Of a stretch of 64,000 nucleotides of DNA, positions 22,459 to 30,021 are shown piece by piece (positions within the stretch are counted from its first letter, which is position 1; every line of letters starts with the position of its first letter). The notes under the pieces were generated by a model, which saw only the letters and a program-made list of their open reading frames with translations, was not told the origin of the DNA and made no database searches. The translations under genes were made by a program, and so were the position numbers. Source of the DNA: JAHJGG01 sp041658785 (GTDB lineage: Bacteria > Patescibacteriota > Patescibacteriia > Magasanikbacterales > UBA922); NCBI GenBank assembly GCA_041658785.1, contig JBAZZL010000001.1, positions 1 through 64,000 of the forward strand, written 5' to 3'.

Positions 22459-24954
22459 TTACAAAAGCGCGATACTCGCCACCTTATCCCCCTCTTCCTT
22501 AAACCGCATCACGCGCACGCCTTGGGTGGCGCGGCCGAGAGTGGATACGGAATTGAGCGGAGTGCGGATCACCTGGCCTTTGACCGAGATCATCATCAGA
22601 TCTTTTTCTTCGGTTCTGTTAATTACCCGCGCGCTGATAATTTTGCCGGTCTTGTCAGTAATGGCCATGGTCTTGATGCCAGAGCCGCCTCTGCCTTGCA
22701 CTTTGTATTCATTCAAATTAGTGCGCTTACCTAGGCCGTTTTCCGAAATTACCAAAAGCTCCAATACTTTTTGTCCTACCAGCTTGGGATCAATAATTTC
22801 CATTCCCACTATCGCGTCTTTGTTTGATTTAAGCCTAATGCCGCGCACGCCAGCCGCCGCCCGGCCCATGGCCCGCACATTTGTTTCCCTGATGCGGATT
22901 GATTGTCCGCCGGCAGTAACCATCATAATTTCGTCTTTGCCAGCGGATGGGTGCACCCATTCTAGCCTCTCGTCTTCTTTGAGCTTGACCGCGATTAGGC
23001 CTGATCGGCGAACATTGACAAAATCTTCTATCTTGGTTTTTTTGATGGTTCCTTTGTTGGTAACCATTACCAAGAACGCGAATTTATTTATATCACCCAT
23101 GGAGAGCATCACTGCCACTTTTTCATTCGGCGCCAGTTGCAAAAAGTTTACCATTGCTTGTCCTTTGGAAGTGCGGGTAGCTTGGGGAATATCATAAGCC
23201 ATGAGTTGGAAGACTCGGCCGCGGCTGGTGAAGAACAGCATGTTATCATGAGTGTTGGTAGAGATGATTTGTTCTACCACATCCTCTTCTTTGGTAGTCA
23301 ATCCAATTACGCCTTTGCCGCCCCGGCCTTGGGTTTTGAAAGTGTCGGGCGGCAGGCGCTTGATGTAGCCATCGTGAGTCATCATGACGATAGTTGGTTC
23401 GTTGGGGATGAGATCTTCCATGCTAAAGTCGCCTACGGCTCCGGCGACAATTTTGGTGCGGCGCTCATCGCCGTATTTTTCTTTAATTTCTTTAATTTCT
23501 TTTTTGATTAAATTCAAAACTTTTTTTGGACTAGCCAGCAATTCTTGCAATTCTTTAATTTGAGTTATTTTCTCTTTAAGCTCATCCAAAACTCTTTGCC
23601 TTTCCATATTAGCCAGTTGTTGCAGGCGCATCTCAAGAATAGCCGCCGCCTGGCGGTCAGTAAACTTGAATTTGCTCATCAAGTTTGTTTTGGCGATATC
23701 TTTGTCTTTGGATTTGCGAATGACGCTGATTACCGCGTCGATTTTATCAATCGCCTTTTTCAGACCTTCAAGAATGTGGGCGCGTTCTTTGGCCACATTC
23801 AAATCAAACTGGGTTCGGCGGGTAATTATTTCTTGCCGGTGTTTGATATATTCTTCCAAGACTGATTTCAAATTCATCAGGCGCGGCTGGATTCTTTCTA
23901 CTAAAGCAATCATGTTTACGTGGAAAGTAGTTTGCAGTTCAGTAAGATTGAACAAGCGATTCAAAACTTTTTTGGGATAAGAATCTTTTTTAAGGTCAAT
24001 TACCACGCGCACGCCATCTTTGTTGGATTCATCGCGCAGATCTTTGATCCCATCAATTTTTTTCTCTTGCACCAAAGAAGCGATTTTTTCAATCAATTTC
24101 GCCTTGTTGATTTGATAAGGAATTTCGGTGATCACAATCTGAAATAAGCCGCCCTTATCTTCTTGGATTTCTGTCTGTCCGCGCAGGACAATGCCGCCGC
24201 GTCCGGTGGCATACGCGGCAATGATGTCTTTTTTATTATAAATAATACCGCCCGTAGGAAAATCCGGTCCTTTGACAAATTGCATCAATTCTTCAATCGT
24301 GGCTTTCGGGTCGTCAATCAAATGGGCGGCGGCAGCGCATAACTCTGACAAATTGTGCGGCGGAATATTCGTCGCCATGCCGACAGCAATACCCATGCTT
24401 CCATTCAAAAGTAAGTTTGGCAGCTTGCTTGGCAGCACCCTCGGCTCTTTGGTGGAGCTGTCATAGTTCGGGGTAAAATCAACCGTTTCTTTTTCAATAT
24501 CAAAAAGCATTTCTTCGGCAATTGATTGCAGTTTGGCTTCGGTATAGCGCATAGCCGCGGCGCTGTCTCCATCCATAGAACCAAAATTGCCCTGGCCATC
24601 AATCAAGGGATTTCTCATGCTAAAGTCCTGCGCCATTCTAACCAAAGAATCATAAATAGCGGCATCGCCATGGGGATGGTATTTAGCCATTACTTCACCC
24701 ACCACATGAGCCGATTTTCTAAATTTTGCGTTGTGCCTTAGGCCGATTTTCCACATGGCATAAAGAATTCTACGGTGAACCGGCTTAAGACCGTCTCGGA
24801 CATCGGGCAGGGCGCGCGACACAATGACACTCATTGCATAATCCAAATAGGAACGTTTCATTTCATCAACCAGCTGGATTGGCTCAATTCTGCCGGTCGG
24901 CGCTTTTGGCTCGCCTGGCCGCGGCATGGATTTTAACATTTGTTTCTTTGGCAT
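22459..24954 (-). CDS. gyrA: DNA gyrase subunit A
   Basis: GyrA is the breakage-reunion subunit of gyrase. It has full length (831 residues). The catalytic tyrosine is Y137 in AAAMRYTEAKL, preceded by the quinolone-determining segment HPHGDAAIYDS (93-103). The C-terminal six-bladed pinwheel carries a GyrA box, QGRGGKG, near residue 565, which marks true gyrase rather than topoisomerase IV. The position equivalent to E. coli Ser83 is Ala98 and Asp87 is Asp102. A gene for a membrane protein lies seven bases upstream and is probably cotranscribed. gyrB is not in the window. No SD is evident. Confidence 0.94.
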   Translation of the reverse strand: MPKKQMLKSMPRPGEPKAPTGRIEPIQLVDEMKRSYLDYAMSVIVSRALPDVRDGLKPVHRRILYAMWKIGLRHNAKFRKSAHVVGEVMAKYHPHGDAAIYDSLVRMAQDFSMRNPLIDGQGNFGSMDGDSAAAMRYTEAKLQSIAEEMLFDIEKETVDFTPNYDSSTKEPRVLPSKLPNLLLNGSMGIAVGMATNIPPHNLSELCAAAAHLIDDPKATIEELMQFVKGPDFPTGGIIYNKKDIIAAYATGRGGIVLRGQTEIQEDKGGLFQIVITEIPYQINKAKLIEKIASLVQEKKIDGIKDLRDESNKDGVRVVIDLKKDSYPKKVLNRLFNLTELQTTFHVNMIALVERIQPRLMNLKSVLEEYIKHRQEIITRRTQFDLNVAKERAHILEGLKKAIDKIDAVISVIRKSKDKDIAKTNLMSKFKFTDRQAAAILEMRLQQLANMERQRVLDELKEKITQIKELQELLASPKKVLNLIKKEIKEIKEKYGDERRTKIVAGAVGDFSMEDLIPNEPTIVMMTHDGYIKRLPPDTFKTQGRGGKGVIGLTTKEEDVVEQIISTNTHDNMLFFTSRGRVFQLMAYDIPQATRTSKGQAMVNFLQLAPNEKVAVMLSMGDINKFAFLVMVTNKGTIKKTKIEDFVNVRRSGLIAVKLKEDERLEWVHPSAGKDEIMMVTAGGQSIRIRETNVRAMGRAAAGVRGIRLKSNKDAIVGMEIIDPKLVGQKVLELLVISENGLGKRTNLNEYKVQGRGGSGIKTMAITDKTGKIISARVINRTEEKDLMMISVKGQVIRTPLNSVSTLGRATQGVRVMRFKEEGDKVASIALL

Positions 24955-24961
24955 AAAAAAA

Positions 24962-25543
24962 TTAAAATTCAGTTGTTGTGTTTTCGGTTGATGTTGATGT
25001 TGATGTTGATGTTGCAGTACTGGTCACTGCCCCAAACAGTCCTGCCAACGTTTCTCTAATTGCTTCTTCGGCGGTTATTTGCCTCGGCTGTTCTGGGACT
25101 CCATTTTCTTTTTTGATTTCCTGTTTTACGCCTTCTGCGTTCTCAGCAATCGCTTCCTTGCTTTGTTGTGAAAGTCTGGAAAAAATCGAGCCAAGATCTT
25201 CGCCAGCCGAACCCAAAATTTCGCTTTTTATATTTTTCTGGCTGAAGTCGTTGATCATCGTTTTAACATTCCAGCTCCACATGATAAAAATCGCTGCCGC
25301 GAGCGCAATCACGCCAAACCACATCAACCCTCTCCCCTGTTTCGGGGGTTGATAATAAGTTTGCCTGCCTCGTTTTTGGTTCTCAGCCTTGCTCGGGGGC
25401 GCCGCTTGGTCCGACGGTCTCTCTTGCCTGAAGACGGCCTCTTCCAAAATAAAACCGGGAATTGATTCGACCGCATGGGCAATGTCTTTTTTAATCTTGC
25501 TTTTGGCCGCGCGCTTTGCTTTTTGTCTAATTCTTCTTTTCAT
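24962..25543 (-). CDS. Single-span membrane protein with Thr-Ser repeat tail
   Basis: I do not recognise a family. A very basic N-terminus (MKRRIRQKAKRAAKSKIKKD) precedes a cytoplasmic segment, one transmembrane helix (about 74-92, LMWFGVIALAAAIFIMW) and an outer, mostly helical part. The C-terminal end is a TSTSTS run encoded by a GATGTT-type microsatellite on the opposite strand (about 24985-25018), likely unstable in length. The gene ends seven bases before gyrA and follows the MBL-fold gene on the same strand. Confidence 0.65.
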   Translation of the reverse strand: MKRRIRQKAKRAAKSKIKKDIAHAVESIPGFILEEAVFRQERPSDQAAPPSKAENQKRGRQTYYQPPKQGRGLMWFGVIALAAAIFIMWSWNVKTMINDFSQKNIKSEILGSAGEDLGSIFSRLSQQSKEAIAENAEGVKQEIKKENGVPEQPRQITAEEAIRETLAGLFGAVTSTATSTSTSTSTENTTTEF

Positions 25544-25567
25544 GATTATCGGGGTTATCGACGCTAT

Positions 25568-26179
25568 TTATTCCTTGTATAATAAGGCGACTGTTGTTTC
25601 TTCTTGCGGTAATTCTTTTTTCTTTAAAATTATTTTCTTTTCAGGTTTTAGGCTGCAGCCAATTTCTTTGAGAAACATTTGCTCCGTGCCTGCCTGCGGA
25701 TCGTTGTCAGATCTAAATGCTGTTGGAATAATTATTCGAGGTTCAATAATACTAACAACCTTCATCGCTCCTTCTGGCGTCAAAGCATCCTTCGCTCCAA
25801 CCGGCAAGCACAAAACATCCACGCCGGATAACACATCAAGGGCTTGGTTTGGCGGTGTTTGGCCAATTAATCCGAGATGCCCCACGCTTATGCCTTCGGC
25901 ATCAATACGGACAACAATTGTCCCGGGTTCCCGTCCTGCCGCCGCAGTAACCAAAACGCCTTTTGTTTCGCATTCTCCAGGAGCTGAAAGTATAAATGGA
26001 TCGCCAGAAAGCGTAATTGATCCTTTTTCTCCCCGAGTAAACAGCGCGATGTCCGGCGCCAAGCTCCTGGGAAAGCTGCCATGCGCTGGCCGATATGGAT
26101 CAATAACAACAACCACATCCTTGCCGGCGTGCTTGGTCTGAATTTTTATCGCTGTGGTTCCGAGCCAAGTAAAATGCAT
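25568..26179 (-). CDS. Metallo-beta-lactamase-fold protein lacking the metal-binding motif
   Basis: The fold resembles the small MBL hydrolases of the UPF0173/YtkL type: MHFTWLGTTAIKI start, VVIDPY, and the later strand pairs DVLCLPVGAKDALTPEGAMKV and PRIIIPTAFRSDNDPQAG. In the place of the zinc motif T-H-x-H-x-D-H the sequence reads FTRGEKGS (47-54), and the usual G-D-T is G-H-L (97-99). It is therefore probably not a zinc hydrolase. It starts divergently from rpsA, and its start (MHF) is standard for the group. Confidence 0.7.
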   Translation of the reverse strand: MHFTWLGTTAIKIQTKHAGKDVVVVIDPYRPAHGSFPRSLAPDIALFTRGEKGSITLSGDPFILSAPGECETKGVLVTAAAGREPGTIVVRIDAEGISVGHLGLIGQTPPNQALDVLSGVDVLCLPVGAKDALTPEGAMKVVSIIEPRIIIPTAFRSDNDPQAGTEQMFLKEIGCSLKPEKKIILKKKELPQEETTVALLYKE

Positions 26180-26265
26180 ATGTGTTCAAACTTTAGCTAA
26201 AAAAACGAAAAATGTAAGATTGTGGAGATATTATAGAGGATTTTAAAGGAGTTTGCAAGAGGCGC

Positions 26266-26294
26266 TTGCCACGCGACAACTGTTATGTTATAGT
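26266..26294 (+). promoter_or_regulatory. Promoter of rpsA
   Basis: TTGCCA (26266-26271), a 17-base spacer, TATAGT (26289-26294). Start predicted near 26301, leaving a leader of about 128 bases. Confidence 0.65.
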
Positions 26295-26328
26295 ATTCTG
26301 GCTCCAAAACCCAAAACCTTTTGTACAG

Positions 26329-26395
26329 CCAAAAAGGGCGGGGCGGCGGGCAGTGCATATACCCAAGTCCAGGCACAAGGACGCCCTCTTTTTGG
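26329..26395 (+). promoter_or_regulatory. Long hairpin in the rpsA leader
   Basis: CCAAAAAGGGCG (26329-26340) pairs with CGCCCTCTTTTTGG (26382-26395) with a two-base bulge; the 41-base loop is GC-rich. A G-run (GGGGGG at about 26394-26399 and again near 26412-26418) follows before the ATG. It may be an autoregulatory S1 leader by analogy with other bacteria, where the sequences differ. Confidence 0.5.
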
Positions 26396-26428
26396 GGGGT
26401 TAAATTTAAAAGTGGGGGGTAAGTATTT

Positions 26429-27721
26429 ATGATGGCAATAAATGAAAAAGTAAAGGGGCAGTTTGCCGAACTGCTCAAAGATTATTCCGTCAACATCCCA
26501 AATGTTGGTGACATAGTTAAAGGCACGGTCATTTCTATCGATCGAGGCATAGTGCGAATTGACATTAGCGGTATAGCCACAGGTGTGGTGCGCGGCAAAG
26601 AATTGTTTGCCGAATCGCAGGAATATACTAATATTGCGGCCGGGGATGAGGTTGAAGCAACCGTCTTGGAGCAAGAAAACGAAACTGGCGAGATGGAGAT
26701 GTCTTTTCGCAGCGCCGGCAATCAGCGCGTATGGAATCGCATGGAACAATTTCTAAAAGACGGCATCACCCTTTCTTCCAAAGTGCTGCAGGCCAACAAA
26801 GGCGGGCTGATGATGCAGGTTGACGCGCTGGCTGGATTTCTGCCAGTTTCTCAACTCAACCCAGACCACTATCCTCGCGTTCCCGGCGGAGACAAGAATC
26901 GTATTTTGGAACACCTCAAACAACTTATTGGCAAAGAAATTCAGGTTAAAATAATTGACGTAAATCAAAAAGAAGAAAAATTAATAGTTTCAGAAAAAGC
27001 GGCCTGGGAGGATGACCAAAAAGCGGTGCTGGACGCATACAAAATTGGCGATACGATCGAGGGCGAGATAAGCGCGCTTACTTCATTTGGCGCCTTTGTA
27101 AAATTTGGCGACGGGCTGGAAGGTTTAGTTCATATTTCCGAAATTGTTTGGCAGCGAATTGACCACCCTAGAGATATTTTAAAAGTCGGCGACATTGTCA
27201 AAGCCCAAATAATTGATCTAAATAAATCCAAAATCTATTTATCAATCAAGCGGCTGATCAATGACCCCTGGAAATCGGTAAAGGATAAATATAAAACCGG
27301 ACAAATCGTAGAAGGCGAAGTGCACAAGATAGAACCTTTTGGCCTAATGGTAAAATTGGATGAAGACATTCACGGATTGGCGCATATTTCCGAATTATCA
27401 AACAAACAAATTCATTCTGTTGATGAGCTGAGAACCGTGTTTGAAGTTGGAAAAAAATATCAGTTTGAGATTGTCAGCATTGAGCCTGCGGAGCATAGAT
27501 TGGGATTAAAAATCGGGGGCGTAAAAGGAAGAAATGAAAAATTTAAAGACCAAAAAGCAGGAGAAAGCGAACCACCAGAAGCGCCGGAAGCAAAAGAGAG
27601 GCCGGCAAAAGAATCAAAGCTAAAAAAAGAGAAAAAAAGAGCGCCAAAAATATCAGGTGATAAAGCACCGCCAGCAGAAAAAAAAGAGGAGAAGAGTGAG
27701 GCTGAAGAAATAAAAAGTTAA
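26429..27721 (+). CDS. rpsA: 30S ribosomal protein S1 (four S1 domains)
   Basis: S1 delivers and unfolds mRNA on the 30S subunit. Four S1/OB repeats are seen: about 26-95, 110-185, 205-275 (GDTIEGEISALTSFGAFVKF...GLEGLVHISEI) and 292-363 (GQIVEGEVHKIEPFGLMVKL...GLAHISEL). The number matches short Gram-positive and CPR-type S1 rather than the six-domain form. The C-terminal 60 residues are a charged, Lys/Glu-rich tail. The start may be either of two adjacent ATGs. In a genome with few SD sites, S1 and leaderless initiation are of interest. Confidence 0.92.
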   Translation: MMAINEKVKGQFAELLKDYSVNIPNVGDIVKGTVISIDRGIVRIDISGIATGVVRGKELFAESQEYTNIAAGDEVEATVLEQENETGEMEMSFRSAGNQRVWNRMEQFLKDGITLSSKVLQANKGGLMMQVDALAGFLPVSQLNPDHYPRVPGGDKNRILEHLKQLIGKEIQVKIIDVNQKEEKLIVSEKAAWEDDQKAVLDAYKIGDTIEGEISALTSFGAFVKFGDGLEGLVHISEIVWQRIDHPRDILKVGDIVKAQIIDLNKSKIYLSIKRLINDPWKSVKDKYKTGQIVEGEVHKIEPFGLMVKLDEDIHGLAHISELSNKQIHSVDELRTVFEVGKKYQFEIVSIEPAEHRLGLKIGGVKGRNEKFKDQKAGESEPPEAPEAKERPAKESKLKKEKKRAPKISGDKAPPAEKKEEKSEAEEIKS

Positions 27722-27731
27722 AACAACAAAT

Positions 27732-27760
27732 AAAACACTCCAGACCAGCTGGAGTGTTTT
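27732..27760. terminator. Bidirectional terminator rpsA / FMN reductase
   Basis: The stem AACACTCCAG/CTGGAGTGTT with loop ACCAG has A-run and T-run flanks, serving both convergent genes. Confidence 0.9.
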
Positions 27761-27788
27761 GATTTCTTGAGATGCGGCGGGGTATCCT

Positions 27789-28394
27789 TCAAAGCATCCT
27801 TGCGGCTTTGAGCGCCCTCGCCCACCAGAGCAAATCATCAAAGAATATTTGTACGCGATCCCCCATCACGCCCTCATGGATTGGCTTGAACATTTCATTG
27901 CCTGTCGGTCCCTTGCCCATCATCGCCGCCATAAAGATATCAACTGGAATATGAATAGCATTTCTGATCGGAGCCATTTGGAGCTCAACCGCGACTTGGC
28001 GAAGCTGTTCAACCGAACGCGCGCCAAGCGCGCTGCCGTAGCTTACAAAACCGACCGGCTTTTTGTTCCACTCCGGGTAGATAACATCCATTGCGTTTTT
28101 GAGTACCGCGGAATAGCCGTGATTATATTCTGGCGCGACGATGATAAATGCGTCTCCATCGTTTATTTTTTCTGCCCATTTTTTGACAAATTCGTCTGAG
28201 TACTGCCCCTTCGCCATTGAAGGCGACATCGGGCTGTCAAAAAACGGCATCGGATAATCGCGCAAATCCAAAAGCTCGGCTTCCACGCCCTCCAGCTTCT
28301 TTGCTTCCTCAAAAATCCACTGTGCGGGCTTTTCACTGAAGCGATTTTGCCGCACGCTGCCAAGAATGATTTTAATTTTGATTAAGGTATTCAT
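27789..28394 (-). CDS. NAD(P)H-dependent FMN reductase family protein
   Basis: A flavodoxin-fold oxidoreductase of 201 residues. The FMN phosphate loop is ILGSVRQNRFSEK (10-22), and PEYNHGYSAVLKNAMD (about 88-103) is the family's second signature, followed by VSYGSALGARSVEQL. Members reduce FMN, quinones or azo compounds with NAD(P)H. It lies just downstream of the peroxiredoxin on the same strand and could be part of a stress unit. No SD is visible. Confidence 0.88.
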   Translation of the reverse strand: MNTLIKIKIILGSVRQNRFSEKPAQWIFEEAKKLEGVEAELLDLRDYPMPFFDSPMSPSMAKGQYSDEFVKKWAEKINDGDAFIIVAPEYNHGYSAVLKNAMDVIYPEWNKKPVGFVSYGSALGARSVEQLRQVAVELQMAPIRNAIHIPVDIFMAAMMGKGPTGNEMFKPIHEGVMGDRVQIFFDDLLWWARALKAARML

Positions 28395-28536
28395 ATAAAT
28401 TTATTTACTCTTTTTAATAACCTCGCGGATCGTATCTAATCAACCCGAAAGATGCGACGCGAACTGTTCAACCTTCAAGAGCTTGGCGAGCGCGATCATG
28501 TCGCGCCCCATACCAAACACAAGGAGCTTGTCTCCT
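28395..28536 (-). pseudogene. Possible gene remnant between FMN reductase and peroxiredoxin
   Basis: On the minus strand a short open stretch after an AAAGGAG (overlapping the peroxiredoxin stop) reads FGMGRDMIALAKLLKVEQF, ending within 30 codons. It looks like a truncated helical protein or an unrecognised micro-gene with GTG start. Evidence is weak. Confidence 0.25.
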
Positions 28537-29127
28537 TTATATTTTCCCTACCAAATCTGAACCGGGTTTGAGGGTTTTGCCGCCGGGTTTCCAGCTGGCG
28601 GGGCAAACAAGACCGGGGTGTTCTCGGACAAATTGCGAGGCTTGGAGTTTACGAAAAATCTCTTCTATGTTGCGGCCGATAGAATTATCATGGATATCAT
28701 AAGATTTGATCGTCTGATCAGGATCAACAATAAAAGTGGCGCGAAGAGACAGGCCTTCTTCTTCTATAAAGGTGCCGAGAGCATGGCAAAATTTTCCGGT
28801 TGGATCCGCTAACATCGGGTACTTTACCTTTTTAACGGACGGAGAAGTATCATGCCATGCTTTATGAGCAAAGGCAGTGTCGGTGCTGATACTGACGATT
28901 TCGGCGCCGATTTTCTTGAATTTACTATAATATTCAGCCGCGTCTTCAAGTTCAGTCGGACAGACAAAAGTGAAGTCGGCTGGATAAAAAAGAAGCACAA
29001 GCCATTTCCCTTTATAATCGCCCATGGTGATATCTTTGATATCATTTTGGTAATAAGCGGAAAGAGTAAACTTTGGGAGCTTCTTGCCAATTAGTGGATA
29101 AATGAGATTGTTGTTATCTTCAATCAT
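28537..29127 (-). CDS. 2-Cys peroxiredoxin (AhpC/Prx1 type)
   Basis: The enzyme reduces peroxides through a peroxidatic cysteine, C56 in FTFVCPTE, and a resolving cysteine, C175 in GLVCPASW, so it is a typical 2-Cys type. Length is 196 residues, and the arginine of the active site is in LRATFIVDPD. Electrons most likely come from thioredoxin via TrxB (11857-12825). The C-terminus lacks the YF motif of oxidation-sensitive forms, which suggests a robust peroxiredoxin. Its ATG is preceded by an AT-rich leader without SD. Confidence 0.92.
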   Translation of the reverse strand: MIEDNNNLIYPLIGKKLPKFTLSAYYQNDIKDITMGDYKGKWLVLLFYPADFTFVCPTELEDAAEYYSKFKKIGAEIVSISTDTAFAHKAWHDTSPSVKKVKYPMLADPTGKFCHALGTFIEEEGLSLRATFIVDPDQTIKSYDIHDNSIGRNIEEIFRKLQASQFVREHPGLVCPASWKPGGKTLKPGSDLVGKI

Positions 29128-29519
29128 ATTTTTAGTAATTAATTTTTTTAATTATATCAGTCGATCTTATTTCAAAATAATGGATATTATTCCATCGCCA
29201 CGCCGAAAAACTTGTTGAATTCCATAAGAAAAACAATCATGAAATCCCGCCAAGCTGGGCTTTATCCAACGATTTTTATGAAATAAAATCATTGACGGAA
29301 AAAATTGGAACGAACCGCCGTTTGCTTTCCCGAAAAACTGAATTTGAATTTGTCCGCCCCTTTGATTTAATTCCGAAATATTTACCCGCCGTAGCTGAAA
29401 AAGCGCAGGAGGGCAAGGCTTTCTGCGAAGCGAGACCCGCTCCCGCATCGCCGTGCGGGATAAACTCCGGCGGGGCGAGCGAGCAACCAAATGCTCCTCA
29501 ATTTTCAAAATGTCTATCT
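29128..29519. other. Spacer without a recognised gene before the tRNA cluster
   Basis: Open frames on both strands (about 80-110 codons) start weakly, match nothing I know and are probably spurious. Near 29441-29480 the hairpin CCCGCA/TGCGGG runs into a fragment of family A (GATAAACTCCGGCGGG), so at least part is repeat debris. Confidence 0.5.
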
Positions 29520-29596
29520 TGGTCGGGGTGAAAGGACTTGAACCTTCGGCCTTCTGGTCCCAAACCAGACGCTCTAGCCAACTGAGCTACACCCCG
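29520..29596 (-). tRNA. tRNA-Pro (TGG)
   Basis: Minus-strand cloverleaf: acceptor CGGGGTG/CACCCCG, D arm GTAGCTCAGTTGG, anticodon stem TCTGG/CCAGA with loop TTTGGGA, T arm with GGTTCAAGTCC. Position 29520-29522 encodes a genomic CCA, unlike the other tRNAs here. Confidence 0.93.
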
Positions 29597-29603
29597 AAAA
29601 CAT

Positions 29604-29678
29604 GATGCACGAGGCACGTAGCACGACTCATTTTGGACAATTTGTCGTGCGTCGTGCTGTGTGCATCGTGCCTCGTGA
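29604..29678. repeat. Inverted heptamer array between tRNA-Pro and tRNA-Phe
   Basis: Left half: GATGCAC, GAGGCAC, GTAGCAC, GACTCAT. Right half: GTCGTGC, GTCGTGC, TGTGTGC, ATCGTGC, CTCGTGA. The halves are imperfect reverse complements around TTTTGGACAATTT, so the tRNA precursor can fold here. Confidence 0.8.
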
Positions 29679-29683
29679 ATAAG

Positions 29684-29755
29684 TGCCGAGGGCGAGGATC
29701 GAACTCGCGACGCAAGGATTTTCAGTCCTTCGCTCTACCACTGAGCTACCTCGGC
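29684..29755 (-). tRNA. tRNA-Phe (GAA)
   Basis: Acceptor GCCGAGG/CCTCGGC, anticodon loop CTGAAAA, T arm GAGTTCGATCCTC. No encoded CCA. Confidence 0.93.
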
Positions 29756-29756
29756 G

Positions 29757-29834
29757 TTACGGATTACGGATAATCCTGATTTACGGATATGGCGAAATTG
29801 TCATCCGTAAATCAGGATTATCCGTAATCCGTAA
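29757..29834. repeat. Perfect 32-bp inverted repeat between tRNA-Phe and tRNA-Ala
   Basis: Arms 29757-29788 and 29803-29834 are exact reverse complements with a 14-base loop. They are built from TTACGGA-type heptamers. The stem abuts both tRNAs within 2-5 bases. Confidence 0.92.
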
Positions 29835-29838
29835 GCAG

Positions 29839-29911
29839 TGGACCCGAGCGGATTCGAACCGCTGACCTCCGCGATGCAAACGCGGCGCTATACCAGCTAA
29901 GCTACGGGCCC
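29839..29911 (-). tRNA. tRNA-Ala (TGC)
   Basis: Acceptor GGGCCCG/CGGGTCC, anticodon stem CCGCG/CGCGG with loop TTTGCAT, T arm GCGGTTCGAATCCGC. No encoded CCA. Confidence 0.93.
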
Positions 29912-30021
29912 ATATCAGTTAGAGAGTTCATAAAGTTTATGAACTTTATGAACTTTTTGAACTTCGGGGCAAATTATAACAGCTAAAAGACCCAAATGTC
30001 AAGGAAGTTAGAAGAGTGTTA

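Noticed and set aside
29167..29508. 113-codon minus-strand frame before the tRNA cluster
   Set aside because: Ends in repeat debris, no recognisable domain, no start signal.
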